DNA of 64,000 nt from Lactobacillus bombicola (GCF_900112665.1 NZ_FOMN01000001.1:124502-188501); one strand, 5' to 3'; shown: positions 16,553-26,271, counted from the first letter of the stretch. Numbers and translations: made by a program. Notes: generated from the sequence alone by a model not told the origin.

Positions 16553-17774
16553 TTTGCTTCTCTTTAAAATTAATTTGTATATTTAGATTACTATGATCAG
16601 TCGTATCAAATAATGTCTGCAAATATCGACCCAGTTTTGGTTGATATTTAGTCAATAGCCGATATTGCTCAGAATTATAAAGTTGAATTAACTTTTTTTC
16701 ATTGATATGATTGTGTCCGGTAAAATAATTATAATTTGCTTCAATAAAAAATTTATTTATTTTTTGCCCAGAATTTTTATCTTTTTGCGTCATATTATGG
16801 GTTAGATTTTTTAATTGTATATCTTTAAGATAATTATGAAAATGGGTTAAAATATAACTTTTTTGTTCTTCTGCAGATAAGTATGGTCGCATATTAAAAG
16901 TTTGGCGCTGATATCTAATTTGATTTTTTTTGACTTTTACAAGACCATAAGCTTGATCAAAGGAACAAAAACTAGATGTAACTATTTCAGTAGTTGGAAT
17001 ATTTGGCTGTGGTTTTACAATGTTTTGTGCATGAATATGTCCAGAAAAAGCTAACTTAACATCATATTTTTGGCAAAGCTGACTTAATGAACTAGCATTA
17101 TCGATAACAAATCCATGATTAACTGCAGGATTATGAACGTATAAATTATGATGCATAAATAAGAGCGGATATAAATTATGCTTTTGGGCAAATTTTAGCT
17201 GTTTTTCAAGCCAAGCCAACTGCATTTCGCCTATAAAACCAGCTGTTACTGGTGACCGCAAAGCTTCTTTTTGACCATATATATTAGTGTCAAGCATTAA
17301 CAACAAGTATTGTGGATTTAACTGAATGCTGTATGCTAATGAAGAAGAATCTGTTGCCCAAGCATGATCATAAGATTCATGAAAAATATTGCGCCAATCA
17401 GTGGGACTAATTTGTTTTGTATAAAGTTGCTGGTCATTACTAAAAGATCGCGCCCAGCCATCAAAAATATCATGATTTCCTGGTAATAAAAATAGTTTGG
17501 TGTCAGTTAAGCTACTAAAAATTTTTTGAAATCTTTGTGCTGATAATAATTCGCCATTAAAAGTGACATCGCCAGTGACAATAATTGCTGCTGGTTTTTT
17601 TTCGTTTGCAAATTTGCAAAAAGCTCTAAGAGCAATTTCTTGATATACCAAATCTTTGCCTTGGCTAGTACTTTGAATTTGCTTGAAGGCAGGTCCATTA
17701 TCATGAAGTTGATTAGCAATTAAATGGGTATCAGTAATCACCCAAAATTCAGTATCTAGTTTATTTGTAATCAT
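16545..17774 (-). CDS. Calcineurin-like metallophosphoesterase
   Basis: A 409-residue predicted two-metal phosphoesterase. The motifs are complete: VITDTHL (D-x-H), VTGDVT, LPGNHD, FMHHN and FSGHIHAQN, in order over the first 270 residues. The C-terminal 130 residues are helical with no known motif. Layout resembles cyclic-nucleotide phosphodiesterase-like proteins of lactobacilli, but the substrate is not provable. No signal peptide is seen with the start at 17774 (MITNKLDTEF); the longer frame to 17879 lies inside the methyltransferase gene and is unlikely. It overlaps ypsC by 14 bases and the small membrane protein by 8, so the three are translated together. Confidence 0.85.
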   Translation of the reverse strand: MITNKLDTEFWVITDTHLIANQLHDNGPAFKQIQSTSQGKDLVYQEIALRAFCKFANEKKPAAIIVTGDVTFNGELLSAQRFQKIFSSLTDTKLFLLPGNHDIFDGWARSFSNDQQLYTKQISPTDWRNIFHESYDHAWATDSSSLAYSIQLNPQYLLLMLDTNIYGQKEALRSPVTAGFIGEMQLAWLEKQLKFAQKHNLYPLLFMHHNLYVHNPAVNHGFVIDNASSLSQLCQKYDVKLAFSGHIHAQNIVKPQPNIPTTEIVTSSFCSFDQAYGLVKVKKNQIRYQRQTFNMRPYLSAEEQKSYILTHFHNYLKDIQLKNLTHNMTQKDKNSGQKINKFFIEANYNYFTGHNHINEKKLIQLYNSEQYRLLTKYQPKLGRYLQTLFDTTDHSNLNIQINFKEKQNE

Positions 17775-18891
17775 TTTTTGCCCAATATTGATAAAAATCA
17801 ACACGTAAGTTGCCATTAAATAACTTACGTTTCTTAGTTGCTTTTTTGCCAAAAAAACTTTCGAAATTGGGATCACCAACTAAATAATATTGACTAAAAC
17901 TATCATATTTTAGTAAGTTTGACCCCATTTGGGTGTATAAGGCTTCGGCCGATTGTTTATCTTTTAACCTTTTCCCATATGGAGGATTAGCAATAATCAC
18001 CCCATTTTTTAAATCGGTTGCTAAATCTTTAACAGCAACTTGCTTAAAGTAAATATCTTGTAATACACCAGCATTGTTAGCATTTAACTTAGCAATTTCC
18101 AAGATGGATTGGTCAATATCGCAAGCCCAAATTGGGGCTGCTAGTTTTTTGATTTTACTTTTTGCTTCAATTAATAAGTCTTTGTGTAATTTTGCATCAA
18201 ACCAATCAAAATTATCGAAAGCAAATTTTCGCCATGATCCGGGAGCAATATTTTTCCCAATTAGAGCAGCCTCAATTGCTAAAGTACCTGAACCGGTCAT
18301 TGGATCGATTAGCGGATGACTTCCGTCAAACGGAGTTAACTTTATTAAACTTGCTGCAAAATTTTCTTTCAGGGGTGCGCCACCATGCTCAATGCGATAA
18401 CCACGTTTAAAAAGACTGTCACCACTAGTATCAAGTGAAATACGGGCAGTATCTTTATAGAGGTGAATGTCTAATGGATAAAAATTACCACTTTCTGGTA
18501 AAAAACCACGGCGATGATATTGATCGGACATTTTGTTGACGATTGCCTTTTTTACAATGGATTGAATACCTGGCTCAGAGTGCAATTTTGAGCGAACAGA
18601 CCGCCCTTGCACTGGAAATTTAGCATCAATAGGTAAAATTGTTGCCCAATCGATATCATATACTTGATTATATAGTGTATCAAAATCAGTTGCTTTAAAT
18701 TCTTTAAGTAAAATTTTTACGCGATCAGCTGTACGAAGCCAAAGATTGGTTTTAACGATATCTGCTTGAGTTCCCTTAAAAAATACACGACCATTTTCTG
18801 TAGTAGTTTCATAACCTAGTGAATGTAATTCTTTAGCCACAACACTCTCAAAACCGGCACCCATTGTTGTATATAATTGATATTTTTTCAT
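17761..18891 (-). CDS. ypsC: THUMP-domain 23S rRNA methyltransferase (YpsC/RlmL-type)
   Basis: Predicted S-adenosylmethionine-dependent enzyme that methylates a guanine N2 in 23S rRNA. The 376 residues contain an N-terminal ferredoxin-like part (MKKYQLYTTMGAGFESVV), a THUMP RNA-binding domain (about 45-155), and a Rossmann methyltransferase domain with IDPMTGSGTLAIEAA as SAM motif and IANPPYGKRL as the NPPY catalytic motif. Only the N2-G methylating half of E. coli RlmL is present, as in Bacillus YpsC. It lies just downstream of rnpB and gpsB, the order conserved in Firmicutes. A weak ribosome site and a very short gap follow the rnpB terminator. Confidence 0.92.
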   Translation of the reverse strand: MKKYQLYTTMGAGFESVVAKELHSLGYETTTENGRVFFKGTQADIVKTNLWLRTADRVKILLKEFKATDFDTLYNQVYDIDWATILPIDAKFPVQGRSVRSKLHSEPGIQSIVKKAIVNKMSDQYHRRGFLPESGNFYPLDIHLYKDTARISLDTSGDSLFKRGYRIEHGGAPLKENFAASLIKLTPFDGSHPLIDPMTGSGTLAIEAALIGKNIAPGSWRKFAFDNFDWFDAKLHKDLLIEAKSKIKKLAAPIWACDIDQSILEIAKLNANNAGVLQDIYFKQVAVKDLATDLKNGVIIANPPYGKRLKDKQSAEALYTQMGSNLLKYDSFSQYYLVGDPNFESFFGKKATKKRKLFNGNLRVDFYQYWAKNDYK

Positions 18892-18916
18892 TAGTTATCT
18901 CTTTCATTTTAATTTC

Positions 18917-18952
18917 AAAAAAAGCGTTGAGCCCTTTTAAAAGCTCAACGCT
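18917..18952 (-). terminator. rnpB terminator
   Basis: On the - strand AGCGTTGAGC pairs with GCTCAACGCT and is followed by seven T, directly after the 3' end of the RNase P RNA. Confidence 0.88.
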
Positions 18953-19338
18953 GCCTGTACAAATTTCTATAAGCCACGTTCTGTACGGGTAATTTTGGCA
19001 AAATTACCTTCAGCAGCCATCTATCTTTACTATCAACATAGTAATCTAACCTTTAGTTCATTTTCTTAGGTTAAGACGCCCCCACCAAATTTGGGTTGCA
19101 CGCTCGCAGGGTTTACCTCGTTCCACCAATAATGTTTCCACTACTGCTACGTCACTGTGGCACTTTTCAGAATATTCATGCATATTAAAAAACTTAGCAC
19201 TTTTTTCGCCGTAATTATAAAAATTCTTTAGTTTATTGGACTAAATACGAGCACTACAAGCATCTCAGCTTGTGCGTGCGTGGACTTTCCTCAGCTCAAT
19301 TATAAAAATCAAACCGCGACTGCTCAAAATTTGTACTA
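18953..19338 (-). ncRNA. rnpB: RNase P RNA (class B)
   Basis: Catalytic RNA of RNase P, which trims the 5' leaders of tRNA precursors. Read on the - strand the stretch has the universal block GAGGAAAGTCCACGC near its 5' end (about 19287-19301), the conserved core with GGGGGCGTCTTAACC, and the 3' block ACAGAACGTGGCTTATAG close to 18975. Its size, about 385 nt, and AT-rich stems fit the Bacillus-like class B. It has its own promoter at 19345-19372 and a terminator at 18917-18952. The place between gpsB and ypsC is the standard one in Firmicutes. Exact ends are estimated from promoter and terminator. Confidence 0.93.
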
Positions 19339-19344
19339 TAAAAA

Positions 19345-19372
19345 ATTATAGCAAAGCTTACTGCTTTTGCAA
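19345..19372 (-). promoter_or_regulatory. rnpB promoter
   Basis: On the - strand: -35 TTGCAA (19372-19367), 16-base spacer ending in TGC, and -10 TATAAT (19350-19345). It is a strong sigma-A promoter lying inside the last codons of gpsB. Confidence 0.8.
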
Positions 19373-19798
19373 ACCATAAACTTGTCGTTCTAAGTTATAA
19401 ACTTTACGTTCAAGAGCTGAGATACGTTGAATGATTGCCATGTTAGTAGAACTTTCTGTTTGGTTAGTTTCGCTATCACTAATTGAAGTAAATGACGGAT
19501 TTCGACTGTGTTTTGGAGTATAAGTACGTATAACTTCATCGGTTGCTTTTGTTTGATTAGTTTCTTTAGAAAACTGGTCTTTTTGCTTTTCTTTTTGTTG
19601 ATCAGCCATTAGTTGGCCTTGTAATTTTCCGATTTGACCATATAAATCTTCAATGAGCTGTTCAAAAGTATCGTAATCAGCAATTACAATATCTAAAAAT
19701 GCATCAACTTCATCGGGATCAATACCTTTAACTTTAGTTCTAAATTGTTTTTTTAAAATATCCTGTGTAGATAACTGTATATCATTTAAATCAGCCAT
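19358..19798 (-). CDS. gpsB: Cell division regulator GpsB (DivIVA-like)
   Basis: Septal coiled-coil protein that links penicillin-binding proteins to the growth zone. The 146 residues begin with a DivIVA-type membrane and PBP-binding domain (LSTQDILKKQFRTKVKGIDP, EVDAFLDIVIADYDTF), followed by a coiled coil (about 45-75), a polar linker rich in Thr, Ser and Asn, and a short helical trimerising end (RISALERKVYNLERQVYGLQ). This length and layout distinguish GpsB from the longer DivIVA. A good ribosome site (AAAGGAG) precedes the ATG. The gene pbp1A, whose product is a known partner type, lies 1.3 kb away on the other strand. Confidence 0.94.
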   Translation of the reverse strand: MADLNDIQLSTQDILKKQFRTKVKGIDPDEVDAFLDIVIADYDTFEQLIEDLYGQIGKLQGQLMADQQKEKQKDQFSKETNQTKATDEVIRTYTPKHSRNPSFTSISDSETNQTESSTNMAIIQRISALERKVYNLERQVYGLQKQ

Positions 19799-19895
19799 GA
19801 GAATGCAACTCCTTTATCGTTATAATTTATTTTAGCAAAAAGTTGTTTAGCTTAAAACTTAAACGATAATTTTAGGCAAACTTTTATAAATTTTA

Positions 19896-20456
19896 TTAGA
19901 ATTGATTTTTTTCCTGATCACGATATTCTTCAGCAGCATCTTGTAAATCATAAAAATCAATTAATTCAAGTGGATAGTTTGTAGTTTGTTGATAGTTACG
20001 AATTAAGTCATAGTCATATTTAGCTTTCCCAGGATATTCTGCGTCATATACCATTAAAGCAGCATCAGTATGTAAAAGCATAAAATTTTGATAATTTCTA
20101 AGTTGGACTGCGTCATAATAAGCTTGATTTGAAGTTGATGCAAAGAAGTCAACTTTTTGCGTTAAATTAATAAATTTAGTTTGATTAGTTTCGTTCCACC
20201 TATGAGCAAAATCTTCGTAAGGAGTGATGATTGAAACGCGTAAGGGATATTTTTTACGTAGTGCAATTGCTAATTCACAGGCCCATTGCTCTATTCCGAG
20301 GTTAGCACCAGTAATTACCCAATCAAGCTGTCCATTTTCAAGTAAATTAACCAAACGAGTTTGCAAGACATTTTTGATGATTTTTATTTTTGGATCTTGA
20401 TCGTTAAAGGTATTTAATTCAAAATTTCGATATCCAGTAATCCAAAGACGTTGCAT
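19896..20456 (-). CDS. ypsA: YpsA-family protein (DUF1273, SLOG fold)
   Basis: A 186-residue Rossmann-like protein of the SLOG superfamily, implied in cell division and stress in Bacillus; molecular activity is not settled. MQRLWITGYRNFEL opens the fold, VITGANLGIEQWACELAI carries the conserved G-x-x-x-G-x-E nucleotide-binding loop, and SIITPYEDFAHRWNE is typical of the family. It is divergent from recU, with 69 bases between the starts, and lies upstream of gpsB, with which it forms a conserved pair. Confidence 0.92.
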   Translation of the reverse strand: MQRLWITGYRNFELNTFNDQDPKIKIIKNVLQTRLVNLLENGQLDWVITGANLGIEQWACELAIALRKKYPLRVSIITPYEDFAHRWNETNQTKFINLTQKVDFFASTSNQAYYDAVQLRNYQNFMLLHTDAALMVYDAEYPGKAKYDYDLIRNYQQTTNYPLELIDFYDLQDAAEEYRDQEKNQF

Positions 20457-20525
20457 AGTAAAAGAGATAGCTCCTTGTTCAAAAACTTTTCTATTATTGC
20501 TATAATGCTAACAGGAGTGAGATAG

Positions 20526-21176
20526 ATGGTCAAATATCCAAACGGTACTTTTGCCGCATTTCGTAAGTCTGTTGGAGATCCTACATTTAAAAAAAATCAA
20601 AAAAGCAACAATTATCGTAAAAATATAAGCTTTTCTGATCGTGGCATGACTCTAGAGCAGATGATTAACGAATCAAATAAATTTTATCGTCTTAAAGAAA
20701 TTGCGGTTGTACATAAAAAACCAACCCCTATTCAAATTGTAAAAGTTGACTACCCTAAGCGATCAAGGGCCGTAATTAAAGAGGCTTATTTTCGCCAAGA
20801 ATCTACAACAGATTATAATGGTGTATACAATGGCTATTATTTGGATTTTGAAGCTAAAGAAACTAAAAATAAAACAAGTTTTCCTTTAAAGAATTTTCAT
20901 GAACATCAAATTGTTCATCTTACAGAATGTTTAAAACAAAAGGGAATTTGCTTTACAATTATCGGCTTTACTAGTTTGAACCGATATTTTGTCACTCCAG
21001 CCAATATGATTGCTAAAGCTTGGTGGACCCAGAATAAGAGTTCAGTAACATTAACAGAAATTGAGGAATGGTCAGTCGAAATTGAAAACGGTTTTCAACC
21101 TACCCTTCCGTATTTGGAAGCCGTGGATTATTTTATCGCAGATAGGAAATCGAAGAATGGCAAATACAAAATATAA
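20526..21176 (+). CDS. recU: Holliday junction resolvase RecU
   Basis: Cuts four-way junctions in recombination and chromosome segregation. The 216-residue protein has the family start (MVKYPNGTFAAF), the stalk-forming segment, and the nuclease core with TDYNGVYNGYYLDFEAKET, where the Asp and the E-x-K residues bind metal, followed by NFHEHQIVHL. AGGAGTGAG precedes the ATG. The 3' end overlaps pbp1A by 20 bases, a gene pair (recU-pbp1) conserved in Firmicutes. A link between chromosome segregation and septal wall synthesis is usually inferred from this pairing. Confidence 0.96.
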   Translation: MVKYPNGTFAAFRKSVGDPTFKKNQKSNNYRKNISFSDRGMTLEQMINESNKFYRLKEIAVVHKKPTPIQIVKVDYPKRSRAVIKEAYFRQESTTDYNGVYNGYYLDFEAKETKNKTSFPLKNFHEHQIVHLTECLKQKGICFTIIGFTSLNRYFVTPANMIAKAWWTQNKSSVTLTEIEEWSVEIENGFQPTLPYLEAVDYFIADRKSKNGKYKI

Positions 21177-23514
21177 ACGTGTATCGCGCAAAAATTATCG
21201 GCAAAATCGGCCTAAGCCAATATGGCGGCGGATAATTAAGTGGGCATTTTTAGTAGTTTTTCTGATTTTATTATCGGGTGTAGGCTTGTTTGCCTATTAT
21301 GCCAAAGATGCTCCCAATATTAGTCGCTCACAACTAGAAAGTGGTGGTTCTTCAAGTCTATATACCACTGATGGTAGATTTTTACTGTCGCTTGGTTCAG
21401 AGAAAAGAATCTATGTCAAAGACAGTCAGGATTTACAATTATTAAAAGACGCAGTTGTCTCGGTTGAAGATAAACGATTTTATAAGGATAAATTAGGCAT
21501 CGATCCCATCAGAATTGCTGGATCAATGTTAACAAACGCTAAAAGTAATAGTATTTCAGCCGGTGGGTCTACTATTACACAGCAGTTAGTTAAGTTAACC
21601 GTTTTTTCAACTGATGCTTCGCAACGTACTTTAAGGCGTAAAGCTCAAGAAGCTTGGTTAGCGATGCGCGTCCAGCGTGAATATACCCATGATGAAATTT
21701 TAGAGTTTTACATTAATCGTGTCTATATGAATTATGGTAATTATGGTATTGGGACTGCAGCTAATTACTATTATGGTAAAAAAATTGGTCAACTTGACTT
21801 AGCCCAAACGGCTCTATTAGCTGGTATCCCTAATCGCCCTACAGCATATAATCCTTATGTTTATCCTAAATATGCTAAATATCGGCGTGATCTAGTTTTA
21901 AAAGCAATGCTTGATAATAACAAAATTACGCAAAAACAGTATGAGCAAGCTACCAAGGAAAGTATTAAAAAGGGTTTAAAAGCACATAATCAACGTAAAC
22001 AATCCAATTTACGTAAAATAGATGATCCTTATATAAAGGAAGCAATTACCGAAGTCAAAGCCAAGGGCTTTGATCCTTATCGTGACAATTTAAAAATTAC
22101 CATTAATATTGATCAAAAGGCCCAAACTAAGTTATATCAATTAGCAAATAACGGCTTAGTCCCCTTCACTAATGATCAAATGCAAATAGGAGCAACTGTA
22201 ATTGATCCAAGTAATGGACATGTAGTGGCAATTTTGGGAGGCCGCCATTTACCAGCTAGTGTTCAACTAGGCTTAGATCGGGCCGTACAAACTAGTCGTT
22301 CTACAGGTTCGTCAATTAAACCAGTATTAGATTATGCCCCGGCTATTGAGTATTTAAATTGGTCTACTGCCAAAATATTAGATGATAGCAAATACATTTA
22401 TCCTGGAACTAACGTTCAATTATATGATTGGGATAATAAATATGATGGAGCAATGACGATGAGGCATGCTTTAGAGCAATCACGAAACGTGCCTGCTGTT
22501 AAAACTTTAGCAGAAGTTGGAGTTAGTCGAGCTGCTAAATTTGCCGCTAACATGGGTATTAATGTTCCTAAAGACTCAGGTTTATCTGTAGCAATTGGTG
22601 CTCAAGCATCTAGTCTGCAAATGGCTGGGGCATTTAGCGCCTTTGCTTCTATGGGGATTTACCATAAGCCACAATTTGTTTCTAAAATCGAAACACCTGA
22701 TGGGTTAACTAGAAACTACGATTCTGCTGGAATTCGAGTTATGAGTAAATCTACTGCCTATATGATTACGGATATGCTCAAAGGTGTAATTAAACATGGG
22801 TCTGGTACTAATGCGCAAATTAAGGGACTTTATCATGCTGGCAAAACCGGTTCGGTTAAGTATTCTGAACAAGATTTAGCCCGTTATCCAGGTTATGCAG
22901 CAACCCCCAAAGACTCTTGGTTTGTTGGCTATACCCAGAGATATTCAATTGGGGTTTGGACAGGCTATGATAACCTACGCGATGGGACAATTTCGGGAAT
23001 TGGTCAACAATCAGCACAATTATTTTACAAAAATATGATGTCATATTTAATGCAAGATAAAGAAAACACAGACTGGCAAAAACCAAATTCAGTTATACGA
23101 GCAAGAATTGCCCGTAATTCTAACCCACCTGAAGTTTCGCCAGCTGGTGATTGGCAATTATTTGTGAGAGGTCATGCCCCAGTAGGAATTATTGATGACA
23201 GCAGTTCTTATGATGAAGATGACGAAGAAACTAATATTAATCGTTCTAATTCTACTAGTACAACTCAAAATTGGCATGAAAGTGATCAACATATAAACGG
23301 TGCGACTACTCAGTCGAATACCAATCAGCATAATTCTAATCGTCAAGCTAAAGATTATTACCTCAAGGAGCCTGATGAAAGTCATGCTCATAGCAGCTCT
23401 GATTCTGGAGCTAATGATGCTAATAGTAATAAGCCAAAGCAAGATAATGATGATGCTGCAGATAATAGTTCACCTACTAATGAATCTAAAAATCAGCATA
23501 AAAGTCAACATTAA
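21157..23514 (+). CDS. pbp1A: Class A penicillin-binding protein PBP1A
   Basis: Bifunctional wall synthase. The 785-residue protein starts at the ATG with AGGAAA 7 bases ahead; a longer frame to 21061 lies inside recU. It has a basic cytoplasmic tail, one membrane anchor (about 26-48), a GT51 glycosyltransferase domain (VEDKRF with catalytic E104; GGSTITQQLVKLT), and a transpeptidase domain with nucleophile S385 in GSSIKP, SRN in EQSRNVPAV, and K563-T-G. The last 100 or so residues are a low-complexity tail rich in Ser, Asn, Asp, Gln and His, likely wall-spanning and not catalytic. Co-expressed with recU by overlap; a terminator follows. Confidence 0.95.
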   Translation: MANTKYKRVSRKNYRQNRPKPIWRRIIKWAFLVVFLILLSGVGLFAYYAKDAPNISRSQLESGGSSSLYTTDGRFLLSLGSEKRIYVKDSQDLQLLKDAVVSVEDKRFYKDKLGIDPIRIAGSMLTNAKSNSISAGGSTITQQLVKLTVFSTDASQRTLRRKAQEAWLAMRVQREYTHDEILEFYINRVYMNYGNYGIGTAANYYYGKKIGQLDLAQTALLAGIPNRPTAYNPYVYPKYAKYRRDLVLKAMLDNNKITQKQYEQATKESIKKGLKAHNQRKQSNLRKIDDPYIKEAITEVKAKGFDPYRDNLKITINIDQKAQTKLYQLANNGLVPFTNDQMQIGATVIDPSNGHVVAILGGRHLPASVQLGLDRAVQTSRSTGSSIKPVLDYAPAIEYLNWSTAKILDDSKYIYPGTNVQLYDWDNKYDGAMTMRHALEQSRNVPAVKTLAEVGVSRAAKFAANMGINVPKDSGLSVAIGAQASSLQMAGAFSAFASMGIYHKPQFVSKIETPDGLTRNYDSAGIRVMSKSTAYMITDMLKGVIKHGSGTNAQIKGLYHAGKTGSVKYSEQDLARYPGYAATPKDSWFVGYTQRYSIGVWTGYDNLRDGTISGIGQQSAQLFYKNMMSYLMQDKENTDWQKPNSVIRARIARNSNPPEVSPAGDWQLFVRGHAPVGIIDDSSSYDEDDEETNINRSNSTSTTQNWHESDQHINGATTQSNTNQHNSNRQAKDYYLKEPDESHAHSSSDSGANDANSNKPKQDNDDAADNSSPTNESKNQHKSQH

Positions 23515-23516
23515 GT

Positions 23517-23552
23517 AAAAAGAGTAACAATAACTATATTGTTACTCTTTTT
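23517..23552. terminator. Bidirectional terminator between pbp1A and nth
   Basis: AAAAAGAGTAACAATA (23517-23532) pairs perfectly with TATTGTTACTCTTTTT (23537-23552) around four bases. It serves pbp1A and, on the other strand, the long operon ending in nth. Confidence 0.9.
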
Positions 23553-24197
23553 CTAATGTATCGATTTTTGTTTTAGCTTTAAATAACTGTATGGGTCATC
23601 TTTGTCACGTGCTGTCATCGAATAACGGCCAAATAATATCATTGCATGGTGGGTATGAATCCATTCATTTTTAGGTAAAATTTGTTCAAGTCGCTTTTCA
23701 ATCTGAAGTGGTTTGGCATTTTGGTCAACAATATGAAATCTTTTAGCGATTCTAGCCACATGTGTATCAACAGCAATTGCTGGGACACCATATCCGTCTG
23801 CCAAAACAACATTAGCAGTTTTTTCACCAACTCCGGGTAAAGTAACTAATATTTTTTTGTCTGGTGGTATTTCACTATGATATTTATTAACTAAAATTTC
23901 TGCCATAGCTTTTAAATGTTTGGCTTTAGAATGATAAAGTCCTATTTGAGAAATATGTTGTTCGATTTCGATAATTGAAGCTTGCGCCAAGTCTTTGGGC
24001 GTAGGATAATCTTGCATAAATTTCGGCATAACACGATTAACCATCTTATCAGTTGTTTGCGCGCTCATTAAGACTGCACATAATAAATGAAATTTATTGT
24101 CCCAGATTAGTTCGCTTTTAGCATCTGGATACATTTCATTTATAGTTTGCAAAACTTGACGGGCTTGCTTTGTACTTAATAATTTATCTTGTGCCAT
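23553..24197 (-). CDS. nth: Endonuclease III (DNA glycosylase/AP lyase) without Fe-S cluster
   Basis: Base-excision repair enzyme for oxidised pyrimidines. The 214 residues have the HhH-GPD fold with hairpin LPGVGEKTANV (catalytic K126) and AVDTHVARI (catalytic D144). In E. coli and most relatives the C-terminus after HGRYT carries four Cys that hold a [4Fe-4S] cluster. Here the tail after FGRYSMTARDKDD has none; the only Cys in the protein is C40. The catalytic pair is intact, so an active, iron-free enzyme is likely. It closes the rexBA-dinG-ypmB-asnS-dnaD-nth run and its start overlaps the dnaD stop by one base. Confidence 0.94.
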   Translation of the reverse strand: MAQDKLLSTKQARQVLQTINEMYPDAKSELIWDNKFHLLCAVLMSAQTTDKMVNRVMPKFMQDYPTPKDLAQASIIEIEQHISQIGLYHSKAKHLKAMAEILVNKYHSEIPPDKKILVTLPGVGEKTANVVLADGYGVPAIAVDTHVARIAKRFHIVDQNAKPLQIEKRLEQILPKNEWIHTHHAMILFGRYSMTARDKDDPYSYLKLKQKSIH

Positions 24198-24832
24198 TAA
24201 CGATTCCTTTGCAAAAAGTTTTGAACTTCATTACTTGTCTTTAAGTTATGTCGTTGCCAATTTAATAATATGCGATCAACATATTTGAGACTATATGCTT
24301 GAGCTAAAACCGCCTCGCGTAGGGCCAATCTGATTATTTCTGGATCATAATGATCAACTCTTAGCCAAGCTGAAATTTCTTCTCTTTCAATTGGACTTAA
24401 ATAACGTCCAAATTCAATTTCAAATTGACGCAGTAACTTGTTTAAAGGGCTATTATCTATTTCAGTTGTGGGCTTAGCATGATTAGAATTTGCTGCTGTA
24501 ATGTTCACACGCAAAACCTCATCTAATTTATCGTAAATTTGATCAAGATTATAACAATTGTAAATTCTCCCTTTATTATCAGTACTTTCATCGATTGCTA
24601 AATATTTTTGCTCAATTAACTTTTGAATTAAACTAGCAATTTCAGTAGTTGAAAAATTGGTATTTGCAGCTAATTCTTCATTAGAAGGAAAATTATTTCC
24701 TTTCTGGGCAAACATTTCAAGCTGAATGATTAAAATTATTTCAGCATCGCTTATTTTAAGCTGAGGATAATAAGCGATTAATCCATTCGAAATGGTGGTA
24801 AACCCTAAATTACGATAGTTATTGTAATGCAA
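24197..24832 (-). CDS. dnaD: DnaD-domain replication initiation protein
   Basis: Primosome protein that acts with DnaB and DnaI to load the helicase at origins and restarted forks. The 211 residues show an N-terminal winged helix (DDH1-like, about 15-95: EIILIQLEMFA, SNEELAANTNFSTTEIASLI) and a C-terminal DnaD domain (about 125-200) ending in YVDRILLNWQRHNLKT, which contains the YxxxI-LxxW type motif important for DNA binding. It sits between asnS and nth in the order conserved from Bacillus to lactobacilli. Confidence 0.93.
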   Translation of the reverse strand: MHYNNYRNLGFTTISNGLIAYYPQLKISDAEIILIIQLEMFAQKGNNFPSNEELAANTNFSTTEIASLIQKLIEQKYLAIDESTDNKGRIYNCYNLDQIYDKLDEVLRVNITAANSNHAKPTTEIDNSPLNKLLRQFEIEFGRYLSPIEREEISAWLRVDHYDPEIIRLALREAVLAQAYSLKYVDRILLNWQRHNLKTSNEVQNFLQRNR

Positions 24833-24907
24833 TATAATTTTCTCCTTTTAAAAAATTGGGCCAAAATAATTTTAGTCCAACTTTTTAAAATATTCACTTT
24901 TCATGTT

Positions 24908-26206
24908 TTATGGCTGAACACGATTAATCATTCTTGGAAATGGAATTGCTTCACGTACATGGTCTAATTTACATATCCATGCAATCACACGTTCAAATCC
25001 CATTCCAAATCCAGAATGAGGAACACTACCATATTTACGTAAGTCTAAATACCAACTATAATCATTTTCGTTCAGTCCCGCTTCAGCTATTTGTTGCCGT
25101 AAAGTTTCATAGTCACTTTCTCTTTCAGAGCCACCCATAATTTCTCCGTACCCTTCAGGAGCTAAAACGTCAGCACATAGGTATTCTTTTGGATTATCAG
25201 GATTTTTCTTCATATAAAATGGCTTAATTACAGTAGGATAATTTACGATAAAGAATGGACGATCAAACTTTTCAGAAATAAATGCTTCATCTGGTGCACC
25301 AAAATCATCGCCCCATTTAAAGTCACGTCCAGCTTCTTGCAGCATTTTAACGGCATCATCATAAGCAAGTCTAGTGTAGTGACCTTGAGTAGCCGGTTCT
25401 AATTTTTGCGGATCACGTCCTAATAGTTCTAATTCATATTGACCATGTTCCAATACTGCTTTAACCACGTATGACAGAAAACGCTCTTGAATATCTAATG
25501 ATTCATCCTGATGCATCCAGGCCATTTCTGGTTCCATCATCCAAAACTCAGTTAAATGACGTCTTGTTTTTGATGCTTCAGCTCTAAAAGTTGGTCCAAA
25601 GGTGAATATCTTATCAAATGCAGCGGCACCAACTTCTCCATATAGTTGTCCAGACTGTGATAAGTAGGCATCCCCACCAAAGTATTCTGTATGGAATAAT
25701 TCAGTTGTACCTTCAGGTGCAGAATGCATAAAAATCGGAGCATCAAATTTCACAAATCCTTCTTTTTCAAAGAAATCTATTGTTGCTTTGTAGATAATAT
25801 TTCGAATACGCATAATAGCAAACGGCCGTTTACTTCTTAGCCATAAGTGGCGATGGTCCAATAAGAAATCAATCCCATGCTCCTTATTTCCAATTGGGTA
25901 ACCTTCGTTATTGGTAACTACTTCCAAATCAGAAATTTGAATTTCATAACCAAAGTGGGATCTTGAATCTTCACAAACCGTTCCTGTAATATAAAAACTG
26001 GCTTCTTGATGTAATGATTTTGCTGTTTCAAAAACTTCAGCAGAAACATTATCTTTACGAATAACTCCTTGGAAAAAAGCTGTACCATCTCTTAACTGTA
26101 AAAATGCTATTTTCCCACTGGAGCGCTTATCTGTTAACCATACGTGCATTTTAACTTCTTCGTTAACATGCTTGTCGCAATCTCTAATTGAAATTAATTT
26201 TGTCAT
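24908..26206 (-). CDS. asnS: Asparaginyl-tRNA synthetase
   Basis: Class IIb synthetase that charges tRNA-Asn. With the start at 26206 (MTKLISIRD) it has 432 residues, the usual length; an in-frame ATG at 26227 adds seven residues and cannot be ruled out. The OB-fold anticodon domain covers about 1-110, and the catalytic domain shows motif 2 ([21 protein letters not shown]) and motif 3 ([14 protein letters not shown]). No T-box is seen in the short gap upstream, so it depends on the dinG-ypmB transcript. It lies in the conserved dinG-ypmB-asnS-dnaD-nth order. Confidence 0.95.
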   Translation of the reverse strand: MTKLISIRDCDKHVNEEVKMHVWLTDKRSSGKIAFLQLRDGTAFFQGVIRKDNVSAEVFETAKSLHQEASFYITGTVCEDSRSHFGYEIQISDLEVVTNNEGYPIGNKEHGIDFLLDHRHLWLRSKRPFAIMRIRNIIYKATIDFFEKEGFVKFDAPIFMHSAPEGTTELFHTEYFGGDAYLSQSGQLYGEVGAAAFDKIFTFGPTFRAEASKTRRHLTEFWMMEPEMAWMHQDESLDIQERFLSYVVKAVLEHGQYELELLGRDPQKLEPATQGHYTRLAYDDAVKMLQEAGRDFKWGDDFGAPDEAFISEKFDRPFFIVNYPTVIKPFYMKKNPDNPKEYLCADVLAPEGYGEIMGGSERESDYETLRQQIAEAGLNENDYSWYLDLRKYGSVPHSGFGMGFERVIAWICKLDHVREAIPFPRMINRVQP

Positions 26207-26271
26207 AAATCTTGTTTCACTTTCCATATCTTATCAATTTAATAATACCAAAGATTTGATTAATAATCGAC

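Noticed and set aside
23158-23514. Low-complexity tail of PBP1A as a possible tandem repeat or frameshifted gene
   Set aside because: The frame is continuous with the transpeptidase domain, and Ser/Asn/Asp/Gln-rich tails are common in lactobacillus class A PBPs.
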